A stretch of DNA of 64,000 nt. Source: Parabacteroides faecis. Its GTDB lineage: Bacteria > Bacteroidota > Bacteroidia > Bacteroidales > Tannerellaceae. This document shows, one piece after another, positions 52,040 to 60,635 of this stretch. Under the pieces are notes generated by a model that worked only from the letters and a program-made list of their open reading frames with translations, did no database searches and was not told the origin of the DNA. Where the stretch lies: NCBI RefSeq assembly GCF_014647375.1, contig NZ_BMPB01000001.1, forward strand, positions 682,001 through 746,000, in the 5' to 3' direction. The stretch's first letter is position 1. Each line of letters opens with the position of its first letter. The position numbers and the translations under genes were made by a program.

Positions 52040-55000
52040 ATGAAGAACAAACACAAATCCAGACGAATTGGAACCTATTGTCTGAGTTTTTTGATTGCAG
52101 GTTGCCTGCAAATCAATGCGCAGAAGGTGTCCTTTAATGAAGGTACTGTTTCTTTAAAAGAAGCATTCCAGAAGATTGAAGCTTCATCCAAGTACAAAAT
52201 TGCCTATAATGGCACCCAGTTGGATGTAAACAAAAAAGTCGAGCTTAATCAAAACAATGTGGAAGTATTGGATGTATTGAGCCAGGTGCTGGCTGGTACA
52301 GGCTATACTTATTCGGTAAAAGGTGACTATCTGGTCATTACCTCTCCTTCCCAGAATGCGGTTAATCAGAAGGTAAAGAATGTAAAAGGTGTTATTGTCG
52401 ATGAAACGGGCGAACCTGTTATCGGCGCAAACGTCGTTGTTGCAGGAACAACAAATGGTACGGTTACTGATTTTAACGGTAATTTTACATTGGAAGTTCC
52501 TGAAAACGGCACACTGGATATTTCTTTCATCGGTTATCTGACTCAATCGATATCCCTGAAAGGGAAAAGTGATTTCCGTATTACGTTGAAGGAAGATACC
52601 CAGAAACTGGATGAGGTGGTAGTTGTCGGTTATGGTACCCGTTCCCGTAAAAGTATCACCGGTTCTGTAGACCAGGTAAACAGCGAGATCTTTGAGAATC
52701 GTCCTGTAACCAATGCTACCCAGGCTTTACAGGGTGCTTCTGCTAACCTTATCATTCAGAGCAAGAATGCGAATCCGAACGACAACAGTATGAACATCAA
52801 CATCCGTGGTGTCAGTACGATGGGTAACAATGACCCGCTGATCGTTATCGACGGATTGGTATCGAGCTCATCGACTCTGAACAACCTGAACCCGAACGAT
52901 ATCGATAACGTATCCGTCCTGAAAGATGCAGGTAGTGCAGCTATCTATGGTTCCCGTTCTGCAAATGGCGTTATCCTGGTAACGACTAAAAAAGGCTCCA
53001 AAGGCAGCAAACCCGTTGTCGCGTTTAATGGACAGGTCGGCATTCAGGACCCGCATATTTTATTCTCTCCGGTCGAAGGCTGGCAGAATGCCATGTTGAG
53101 AAACCAGGCAAATATGAATGTGGGCAGTGCGCCTCAGTTCACACCTACCCAGATTCGTGATCTGTATGATCATCGTAATGAAGAAGAATGGCTATATGAC
53201 CAAATTGTTAAATCCGGCCTTCAGCAAAACTATAACATCAATGTATCCGGAGGTAGTGAGAATACCACTTACATGGTATCAGCCAGCTACTATAACCAGG
53301 AGAGTAACTTCCAGGGTAGCTTCGGAATGGAACGTTATAACTTCCGTAGTAACCTGAGTACCGAGTATGGCCGTTTTAAACTGACGTCATTGATGGCTTA
53401 CAACCGCCGTAAAGACAGAACGGTAGCCGGTGGTACAGGAAATACGATTATCAACTCGTCTCGTGTTCCTTCTTACTATTATTATAAGTTTATGGAAGGT
53501 GACAAATATCTGGTTAATGATATAGTCGGCGACGATAACCCACTGGCATTACTGCAGGACGGTGGTTATGAAAAGAAAGACGAAGATAACTTCATCGGAA
53601 GTATGAACCTTGACTTCAAGATCATCGACGGCTTGAAAGCTACCGGTTTGGTTGGTCTGGACCTGACTCAGCATCATCGTTATCGCCGTGACAAGAAAGT
53701 GCCGTTGTATTCTTCTGCTGATCTGGAAAATCCGGTACTGTATATGCACTCCAATACAATGACTGAAGATTATAACGAAAAACGTTATACGTTAAGTACA
53801 CAGTTCTTATTGGATTTCAACCGTACATTTAACAGTGTTCATAATGTAAACGCCTTGTTCGGTGTATCAAACGAATCTTATACAAAACAGGCAAGTCGCA
53901 TCGCCTGGGAATATACGGATGAAGACCTGGGTTTACCGACAACAGACGAATCCGTTCAGAATAAAGATAACAAGAACTCGAATAACGATACGGACCAGAC
54001 AAGTATTACTTCCATATTCGGTCGTGTAGGTTATAATTATATGGATAAATATTACGGAGACGTATCTTTCCGTTATGACGGTTCTTCAAAATTTGCCAAA
54101 GATCAGCGTTGGGGTTTCTTCCCTTCATTCTCTGCCGGTTGGCGTCTTTCCGAAGAAGCCTTTATGGATACTTATAAGAGTAATATCGGTGATTTGAAAC
54201 TGAGAGCATCTTATGGTGTGCTGGGTAATCAGAATGTAGACAATTATTCTTACCAGACTGTTTACCAGATGAACAACAACGGTTATGTATTCAATGGCAT
54301 ATCTGTTCCGGGAACCAGCTATACAGACGGTAATGCATTCCTGACATGGGAAAAATCGGCCAACTTCAATATTGGTGCCGATGCAACTTTCCTGAATGGT
54401 AATTTATTCTTATCTGTAGATTATTTTGATAAGAAAACCTCTAATATATTGTTAACTCCTGAAGTTTCTTCTATCTATGGCGGTTCTGCAGCTAAGGAGA
54501 ATGCCGGAGAAATGAAAAACAGAGGTTGGGAAGTAACGGTCAATTATAAATTGAATTCAGGCGATTTCCATCATAACTTCAATTTCAACATTTCCGACTC
54601 AAAGAATAAAGTAACCGATTTCGGTGGAAAAGAACGTATCGACCAGAACGACCAGTTGTATAAACTGATCCGTGAAGGCGAGCCTTTAGGTTCATATTTC
54701 GGTTACAAAACAGACGGATTGTTCCAGAGTTATGACGAGATTGCAAATAGCTCACTGCCGGTAGGAGCTTCCGTACAACCTGGTGATGTGAAATACGTTG
54801 ACCAGAATGAAGATGGCGTTATCGACGAAAAAGACCGTGTAATATTGGGTAATGCATTCCCTCGTTATACATTCGGTTTTACTTACAACATGACATGGAA
54901 GGGATTCGACCTGAACGTGATGCTGCAAGGTGTGGGTAAACGTTCTATGTATTTGCGCGGTGAGTTGATAGAACCATTCCATTCAAACTATTCATATTGT

Positions 55001-55390
55001 ATTTACGAACATCAGTTGGACTTCTGGACTCCGACAAATCCGGATGCTCGATGGCCTCGTCTGGTTGCCCCGGGTTCTTCCTCTTCTACGAACAACTGGG
55101 GTATGGCCGGTTCTGATATTTATTTGTTGAATGCTGCCTACTTACGTGTAAAGAACATCCAGATCGGATATACTTTACCGAAGGCATTAACTCAGAAGTT
55201 TGGTGTGCAGAAATTACGTGTCAGTGTAAATACTGAAAATCCGCTGACATTTACCAAGAACTCATTCATCGATCCGGAATCTTCTGAATTCGGTAGCGAT
55301 ATGGGTGGTATCGGCGGTATCGGAGCGAACAGCGGACGTAACTACCCGACACTAACTTATTATGGATTTGGTTTGGATATAGAATTTTAA
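52040..55390 (+). CDS. SusC/RagA-type TonB-dependent receptor with STN signalling domain
   Basis: The 1116-residue outer-membrane importer of the mannan locus. It has a signal peptide, an STN (secretin/TonB short N-terminal) domain (about 28-95, SLKEAFQKIEASSKYKIAYN), a carboxypeptidase-D-like domain (about 115-200, GVIVDETGEPVIGANV), a TonB box region (LDEVVVVGYGTRSRKSITG), plug (NVSVLKDAGSAAIYGSRSANG) and a barrel ending in Phe (GLDIEF). The STN domain contacts FecR, linking substrate binding to the ECF sigma factor. The substrate is inferred as alpha-mannan from the GH76 and GH92 genes. Confidence 0.95.
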   Translation: MKNKHKSRRIGTYCLSFLIAGCLQINAQKVSFNEGTVSLKEAFQKIEASSKYKIAYNGTQLDVNKKVELNQNNVEVLDVLSQVLAGTGYTYSVKGDYLVITSPSQNAVNQKVKNVKGVIVDETGEPVIGANVVVAGTTNGTVTDFNGNFTLEVPENGTLDISFIGYLTQSISLKGKSDFRITLKEDTQKLDEVVVVGYGTRSRKSITGSVDQVNSEIFENRPVTNATQALQGASANLIIQSKNANPNDNSMNINIRGVSTMGNNDPLIVIDGLVSSSSTLNNLNPNDIDNVSVLKDAGSAAIYGSRSANGVILVTTKKGSKGSKPVVAFNGQVGIQDPHILFSPVEGWQNAMLRNQANMNVGSAPQFTPTQIRDLYDHRNEEEWLYDQIVKSGLQQNYNINVSGGSENTTYMVSASYYNQESNFQGSFGMERYNFRSNLSTEYGRFKLTSLMAYNRRKDRTVAGGTGNTIINSSRVPSYYYYKFMEGDKYLVNDIVGDDNPLALLQDGGYEKKDEDNFIGSMNLDFKIIDGLKATGLVGLDLTQHHRYRRDKKVPLYSSADLENPVLYMHSNTMTEDYNEKRYTLSTQFLLDFNRTFNSVHNVNALFGVSNESYTKQASRIAWEYTDEDLGLPTTDESVQNKDNKNSNNDTDQTSITSIFGRVGYNYMDKYYGDVSFRYDGSSKFAKDQRWGFFPSFSAGWRLSEEAFMDTYKSNIGDLKLRASYGVLGNQNVDNYSYQTVYQMNNNGYVFNGISVPGTSYTDGNAFLTWEKSANFNIGADATFLNGNLFLSVDYFDKKTSNILLTPEVSSIYGGSAAKENAGEMKNRGWEVTVNYKLNSGDFHHNFNFNISDSKNKVTDFGGKERIDQNDQLYKLIREGEPLGSYFGYKTDGLFQSYDEIANSSLPVGASVQPGDVKYVDQNEDGVIDEKDRVILGNAFPRYTFGFTYNMTWKGFDLNVMLQGVGKRSMYLRGELIEPFHSNYSYCIYEHQLDFWTPTNPDARWPRLVAPGSSSSTNNWGMAGSDIYLLNAAYLRVKNIQIGYTLPKALTQKFGVQKLRVSVNTENPLTFTKNSFIDPESSEFGSDMGGIGGIGANSGRNYPTLTYYGFGLDIEF

Positions 55391-55405
55391 GACATAGACT
55401 TTGTT

Positions 55406-57028
55406 ATGAAAATGAATATTTTAAAATATTGGCCAAGTATGGCATGCGCCATACTTGCATCATTTGTATCTTGTAATGATTTGGATCTGGCTCCTACCAA
55501 TAAGTTTACGGATTTGAACTATTGGACTTCCGAAGCAAAGGCTTCTTCGGTGCTGAGCATGGCTTACAGCCAAATGATGAGTTCCGGTTATTTCTTTGCA
55601 GATGAACGTTTATCGGATAACTTATACGAGGGACGTGGTAGCACGGATGAAAAACTGATCACTTCCGGCCAGGCAAATGCCGCTTTGGGACGTTTCTCTG
55701 AGGACTGGAAAAAATGTTATGAAGGTATCAAGACTTGCCACACATTCCTGGAGAACGTAGACCGTGTTCCCAACATGGATGAGACATTGAAAAACAGAAT
55801 GAAGGCAGAATCGCGTTTTATTCGTGCGATGTTGTTTTTCCGTCTGGCCAATAACTATGGCGATGTTCCCCTGTTCGACTATACATTGACGATCGAGGAG
55901 GCCAATACGATCGCCCGTTCGCCGAAAGCGGATGTTATCAAGTTTGTCCGTGACGAACTGAATGACATTGTCGGCACATTACCGACAAAGCAGGAATATG
56001 CTGCAAACGATAATGGCCGTATCACTAAAGGCGCTGCTATGACTTTACTGGCACGTACCTATTTATATGAAAACGACTGGCAAAATGTATCGTCTATTTG
56101 TGAGAAAATAATAAATGGCGAATACGGTGAATATGCTTTATTCTCAAGCTATGGAGGTTTATTCCTGCCGGAAAACGAATATAACAGCGAAGTGATTCTG
56201 GATATGGGTTATCTGTTGAATCTGAGAACCTGGAGCGAAATGTACGATGGGATTCCCCTGTCGGTGGGCGGACGTGTAAACGGTTTCGCACCGACTCAGG
56301 AGCTGGTTGACGATTATATCATGAAAAATGGACGGTCGATCAATGAAAGTGGTTCCGGTTATAAAGAAGACGATCCCTATACAAACCGGGATCCGAGATT
56401 ACAGGCTACTATCGTTTACCATGGCTACCAATGGACGGATGGTAACGGTAAAACGTCTACGATTTATATCAAACCGGGTTCTTCTGAAGATGCGGGAGCT
56501 GCTAACCTGGATGAATATATCGGTCCGGGACAGAACTCGACAGCAACAGGCTATTATCTTCGTAAATGGTTCGATCCGACAGCTCCGGCTGGTTTGGCTT
56601 CCGGTTTAAACCTGATCCTGATGCGTTATGCGGACGTTCTATTGATGTATGCTGAAGCAAAAACAGAACTGGGTGAAATGAATGAAACTGTTTGGAACAA
56701 GACGATCCGTCCGATTCGCGAACGTGCCGGTTTCACAGATGCTTCTGCTTTGAATTACCCGGCTTCGGGCGATATGCAGACTATTGTACGCCGCGAACGT
56801 CGTTGTGAATTGGCTATCGAGGGTACGAGACTATACGATATCCGTCGTTGGAAAACGATCGAAACCGCACTGAACGGTAATCCTCACGGAGCTAAATTTG
56901 CAGCAGGCAATACACAGTATATCCAGTTGGATAAGAGATCTTTCAATAAAGATAGAGATTATCTGTTCGCTATTCCGCAGTCACAACGGGATATCAACAA
57001 GAATCTGACTCAGAATCCCGGATATTGA
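55406..57028 (+). CDS. SusD/RagB-type surface glycan-binding lipoprotein
   Basis: A 540-residue surface lipoprotein pairing with the SusC channel. The signal peptide ends in the lipobox FVSC, followed by NDLDLAP. The SusD fold shows ALFFRLANNYGDVPLFDY-type AMLFFRLANNYGDVPLF (about residue 140), the central GRITKGAAMTLLARTYLYE, and the C-terminal RYADVLLMYAEA and GTRLYDIRRWKT. It starts 15 bases after the SusC stop. Confidence 0.95.
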   Translation: MKMNILKYWPSMACAILASFVSCNDLDLAPTNKFTDLNYWTSEAKASSVLSMAYSQMMSSGYFFADERLSDNLYEGRGSTDEKLITSGQANAALGRFSEDWKKCYEGIKTCHTFLENVDRVPNMDETLKNRMKAESRFIRAMLFFRLANNYGDVPLFDYTLTIEEANTIARSPKADVIKFVRDELNDIVGTLPTKQEYAANDNGRITKGAAMTLLARTYLYENDWQNVSSICEKIINGEYGEYALFSSYGGLFLPENEYNSEVILDMGYLLNLRTWSEMYDGIPLSVGGRVNGFAPTQELVDDYIMKNGRSINESGSGYKEDDPYTNRDPRLQATIVYHGYQWTDGNGKTSTIYIKPGSSEDAGAANLDEYIGPGQNSTATGYYLRKWFDPTAPAGLASGLNLILMRYADVLLMYAEAKTELGEMNETVWNKTIRPIRERAGFTDASALNYPASGDMQTIVRRERRCELAIEGTRLYDIRRWKTIETALNGNPHGAKFAAGNTQYIQLDKRSFNKDRDYLFAIPQSQRDINKNLTQNPGY

Positions 57029-57060
57029 TCAAAAGTTTTAATTCCAAAAAATCTAGAGAT

Positions 57061-58188
57061 ATGAAAATTGTATCTATCAAATATATTATGCTGTTCGCTT
57101 TTGCTCTGGTCTTTGCGGCATGTAGCAGTGACGGGGAAGTGAGGCATTTGGGCGTGACTGCCGTTAAAGCGTTATATGAACCGGATAATGGGAAAGCCGT
57201 TGTCCTGCAAGCATCAGCTTCGGCTTCATTGTATTTTGAATGGGAACCGTCGTTGGCGGAAGATGGTGGTGCCGTGTTGTATGAAGTTGTTTTCGATAAG
57301 GCGGATGGTGATTTTTCCGATCCCGTGTCTATAGTTACAGCTGATAACAATGGCGGAACTAATCATGCAACGATTACACATAAACAGTTGAACCAGATCG
57401 CTGCTTCGGCAGGGATCGGATCGGCTGAAGAAGGAACTCTGAAATGGACGGTATATGCCTCCAAAGGTATTAATCCGGTCAAGGCAGAAGAAGAACGTAC
57501 GCTGACGCTTACCCGTTTGGCAGGATTCGCAGAAGTCCCGAGCCAGTTGTATATCACCGGTGAAGCAACAGAAGTAGGGGCTGACCTGGAGAATGCCATG
57601 ATAATGAAAAAGGTGGCTGACGGCGAGTTTGAGATTTTCATGAAACTAACGGAAGGCAAGTCCTTTAAGTTTGTCAGTGCCAATACCGGTACTCCGGCTG
57701 AATACTCGCTGAATGGTGAAAAACTGGTAGAAGGCGGTAGTACAACAGCAACCAAGACCGGTATCTATAAATATTATATTGATTTTAATGCCGGATCGTT
57801 TACTTCGAAAGAAGTGACTAAAGTGAAATGGTTCCTGAACTGGTCACAGAAAGAGATAGAACTGGATTACCAGGGTCTGGGTGTCTGGGCTATCAGTAAC
57901 TATACAGTAACAGGCCTGACGGATAGCGATAATTCGGACGACCGTTATAAGTTCAGAATGGAAAGCTCCGAAGGAGAAACCGAATGGAGAGCTGCCATCA
58001 ACAATGATAGTAAGCCGACCGGTAACGATGAGTATTACTACATGGCTGAAAAGACGAATGTAGAACAGTGGACAAACAACGAAGTCTGGAAGAGTCCGGC
58101 TACCGATGGTTGGAGTGATAAGGCGTATGATGTTACATTCTCTTTGAATACGCAAGGTGAATATACTCATAATTTAGTAATAAAATAA
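57061..58188 (+). CDS. SusE-like outer-membrane lipoprotein
   Basis: A 375-residue surface lipoprotein of the SusE/SusF type (DUF5115-like). The signal peptide ends in FAAC and the cysteine is followed by SSDGE. The N-terminal region (VKALYEPDNGKAVVLQASASA, YFEW) is an immunoglobulin-like domain, followed by starch- or glycan-binding-type modules (VPSQLYITGEATEVG, GEFEIFMKLTEGKSFKFVS). Its start is placed at 57061, the first Met that gives a lipoprotein signal; the frame is open from 57025 but adds 12 non-family residues. The next gene is a paralogue. Confidence 0.88.
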   Translation: MKIVSIKYIMLFAFALVFAACSSDGEVRHLGVTAVKALYEPDNGKAVVLQASASASLYFEWEPSLAEDGGAVLYEVVFDKADGDFSDPVSIVTADNNGGTNHATITHKQLNQIAASAGIGSAEEGTLKWTVYASKGINPVKAEEERTLTLTRLAGFAEVPSQLYITGEATEVGADLENAMIMKKVADGEFEIFMKLTEGKSFKFVSANTGTPAEYSLNGEKLVEGGSTTATKTGIYKYYIDFNAGSFTSKEVTKVKWFLNWSQKEIELDYQGLGVWAISNYTVTGLTDSDNSDDRYKFRMESSEGETEWRAAINNDSKPTGNDEYYYMAEKTNVEQWTNNEVWKSPATDGWSDKAYDVTFSLNTQGEYTHNLVIK

Positions 58189-58200
58189 AAAGGAAGAATT

Positions 58201-59340
58201 ATGAAAGCGATATTTATAAAACTGATGTTCGTTACCTCTGCGGTGCTGGCCTTTATGGGATGTAATGATAATATGGGGGAGACGGATAACCGTTTGGCAA
58301 GTGTAAGCACATTGCTTGAACCGGCAGATGGAAAATCCGTTGTTTTGGAACCCTCCGCATCAGCCAGTGTTTATTTTGAATGGCAGACACCGAGTGTGGA
58401 AGAAACAGGTACTGCTCTTTATCAGATTGCTTTTGATAAGGCAGACGGTGATTTTTCACAACCGGTATATGTGATGTATTCCAATAATAACGGATTTGGC
58501 AATTATGTTTCCGTTACGCATAAGCAATTGAACCAGATTGCGGGCAAGGTCGGTATAAAACCGTCCGATACGGGTACATTCAAGTGGACCGTACTTTCTT
58601 CAAAAGGTTTGCAGAGCATGAAAGCCGGAGTTGAAAATAAGATCACGGTGACCCGCCTGGCCGGTTTCGAAGATGTTCCGATCGATGTATATGTGACCGG
58701 AGAGGCCTCTGAAGGTGGTGCTGACCTGGCAAAAGCACATAAAATGAAAGCAATTTCCGGTGGTGAATTTGAAGTGTATACAAAACTGACAGCAGGTAAA
58801 CCTTTCTATTTCACAGACGCAAAGACCGGTACTCCGAGAGAGTTCTATACGGTTGACGGAATGGTGAAAGAGAACGGTACGGCAACGGTTGCCAAAGACG
58901 GTATTTACCGTATTACATTAGACTTTAATACCGGTGCCTGCACTTATACGCTGGTAAACAAAGTCAGCTTCTATTTCTGCCCGGATGGTGAATCTCTGTT
59001 CGAACTGCCTTACGCAGGCTATGGTGTATTCCAGGCTAAGGAAACAGTTACTTTCAAAGAAGAAAGCTGGGGTAAGGACGAACGTTATAAGTTCAGAATG
59101 ACTATCCAGGAAAATGGCGGAGCCGATGCGGAGAAAGAAGTCGAATGGGGTACATTAAACCAGACAGACGCTCGTCCGACGGCAAGCAGTCCGGAGTCTT
59201 ATTATTACCTGCAATTGTTTACCGAAGTATCCCAGTGGGATAACAAATGGAAGTTGATGGGAGACTTTGATGGTGTTCCGGCTACTTATACACTGTATCT
59301 GACAGCCGATCAGCCTTATACGCATACGATTGTTAAATAG
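58201..59340 (+). CDS. SusE-like outer-membrane lipoprotein, paralogue of the preceding gene
   Basis: A 379-residue lipoprotein with lipobox AFMGC followed by NDN. It aligns over its full length with the preceding protein: LEPADGKSVVLEPSASASVYFEW, IAFDKADGDFSQPVY, THKQLNQIAGKVGI, RLAGFEDVPIDVYVTGEASEGGADL and GEFEVYTKLTAGKPF. The two clearly arose by tandem duplication and then diverged, probably to bind different parts of the glycan. A perfect terminator follows. Confidence 0.88.
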   Translation: MKAIFIKLMFVTSAVLAFMGCNDNMGETDNRLASVSTLLEPADGKSVVLEPSASASVYFEWQTPSVEETGTALYQIAFDKADGDFSQPVYVMYSNNNGFGNYVSVTHKQLNQIAGKVGIKPSDTGTFKWTVLSSKGLQSMKAGVENKITVTRLAGFEDVPIDVYVTGEASEGGADLAKAHKMKAISGGEFEVYTKLTAGKPFYFTDAKTGTPREFYTVDGMVKENGTATVAKDGIYRITLDFNTGACTYTLVNKVSFYFCPDGESLFELPYAGYGVFQAKETVTFKEESWGKDERYKFRMTIQENGGADAEKEVEWGTLNQTDARPTASSPESYYYLQLFTEVSQWDNKWKLMGDFDGVPATYTLYLTADQPYTHTIVK

Positions 59341-59358
59341 TTTACTATAAGATTTGGT

Positions 59359-59421
59359 AAGAAGAACCCGGAATTGTATATTTCGGAAAATTTGACCTGA
59401 TTCCGGGTTCTTCTTTTTTTA
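59359..59421 (+). terminator. Perfect 16-base-stem terminator inside the mannan locus
   Basis: Arms 59359-59374 and 59400-59415 are exact reverse complements with a T tract to 59420. It lies between the second SusE-like gene and the GH76 gene, so it probably lowers expression of the two enzymes relative to the SusCDE genes. Confidence 0.85.
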
Positions 59422-59439
59422 ACAGCTAAAAATAATGTC

Positions 59440-60564
59440 ATGAAGAATATATTCCTTTTCCTGTTACTCCCTTTTTTACTTGGAGCTTGTGGCGATGATG
59501 ATAATACTCCGAACGTACCGGATGAAAATGATAGTATTAATTGGTATGCCGCTGCCGATAGCAGTACGACGGCATTGATAAATTCATTCTGGAATGCGGG
59601 AGAGAAGTATTTTAATACCGATAACAATGGAAATACGACATTCCAGTATTGGCCCCAGGCACATGCACTGGATGTGCTGACAGACGCCTATTTGCGTACG
59701 GAAGATGCGAAATATAAAACCTATTTCGACCAATGGTTTGAAGGCGTGAAGATCAAGAACGGTAATTCGTTCCGGAATGACTATTACGATGATATGGAAT
59801 GGAATGCGCTGGCTATTCTTCGTGCATACCAGGCAACCAAAGAACAAAAATATAAAGATGCCGCATTGCAAATCTGGGATTATATCAAAGTAGGTTGGAA
59901 TGAGAATGCAGGTGGAGGTATCAGTTGGGTAAAAGGGCAGGAGTATAGTAAAAATGCCTGTTCAAACGGTCCGGCTTGCATCCTGGCAGCCCGCCTGTAC
60001 CGTGAATTCGGGGATGAAACGTATAAGGAATGGGCACTCAAGATATATAACTGGGAAAAAAGTACATTATTCAACAGCAATAACGGGATGGTGTACGATA
60101 ATATAAACAGCAATACCGGAGAAATACAGAAAAGTTGGATATTTACTTACAATGAAGGAACATTTATCGGATCAGCCGTTGAATTATATAAGATATTGGG
60201 AGAAAAGGCCTATCTGAACGATGCCGTTTTGGCTGCTGATTATACGATCAGTACACTGGTGAGCAATTCTATTCTGAAAGATGAAGGAACAGGTGACGGA
60301 GGATTGTTCAAAGGTATTTTTATTCGTTATTTCACAGATCTTATCCAGCAGGACCGCCTGGATGCAGGTGCTAAACGGCGTTATACACAATTCCTGAAAA
60401 CAAATGCAGAAACATTATGGACGCAGGGGACCAATAAATCAAATGTATTATTCGGTACTTACTGGCGGACTGCCCCGGGAGCGTCTACAGGATTAACCGA
60501 GCAACTGAGTGGTTGTATGTTGATCGAAGCGGCTGCGTTACTGGAGGATCTGGATATATTATAA
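59440..60564 (+). CDS. GH76 endo-alpha-1,6-mannanase lipoprotein
   Basis: A 374-residue (alpha/alpha)6-barrel enzyme cutting the alpha-1,6-mannan backbone. The catalytic Asp-Asp pair is in NDYYDDMEWNALAILRAYQ, typical of GH76. The signal peptide ends in LLGAC and the cysteine is followed by GDDDN, the acidic lipoprotein export signal for the Bacteroidetes cell surface. Hence it likely acts outside the cell to cut mannan. It ends 71 bases before the GH92 gene. Confidence 0.92.
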   Translation: MKNIFLFLLLPFLLGACGDDDNTPNVPDENDSINWYAAADSSTTALINSFWNAGEKYFNTDNNGNTTFQYWPQAHALDVLTDAYLRTEDAKYKTYFDQWFEGVKIKNGNSFRNDYYDDMEWNALAILRAYQATKEQKYKDAALQIWDYIKVGWNENAGGGISWVKGQEYSKNACSNGPACILAARLYREFGDETYKEWALKIYNWEKSTLFNSNNGMVYDNINSNTGEIQKSWIFTYNEGTFIGSAVELYKILGEKAYLNDAVLAADYTISTLVSNSILKDEGTGDGGLFKGIFIRYFTDLIQQDRLDAGAKRRYTQFLKTNAETLWTQGTNKSNVLFGTYWRTAPGASTGLTEQLSGCMLIEAAALLEDLDIL

Positions 60565-60635
60565 GTGTTTTTTAATCTCAGACAGATATAGTTTTTAATT
60601 CTTGATCATTATCATATTCTAATAATTAATTTAGT

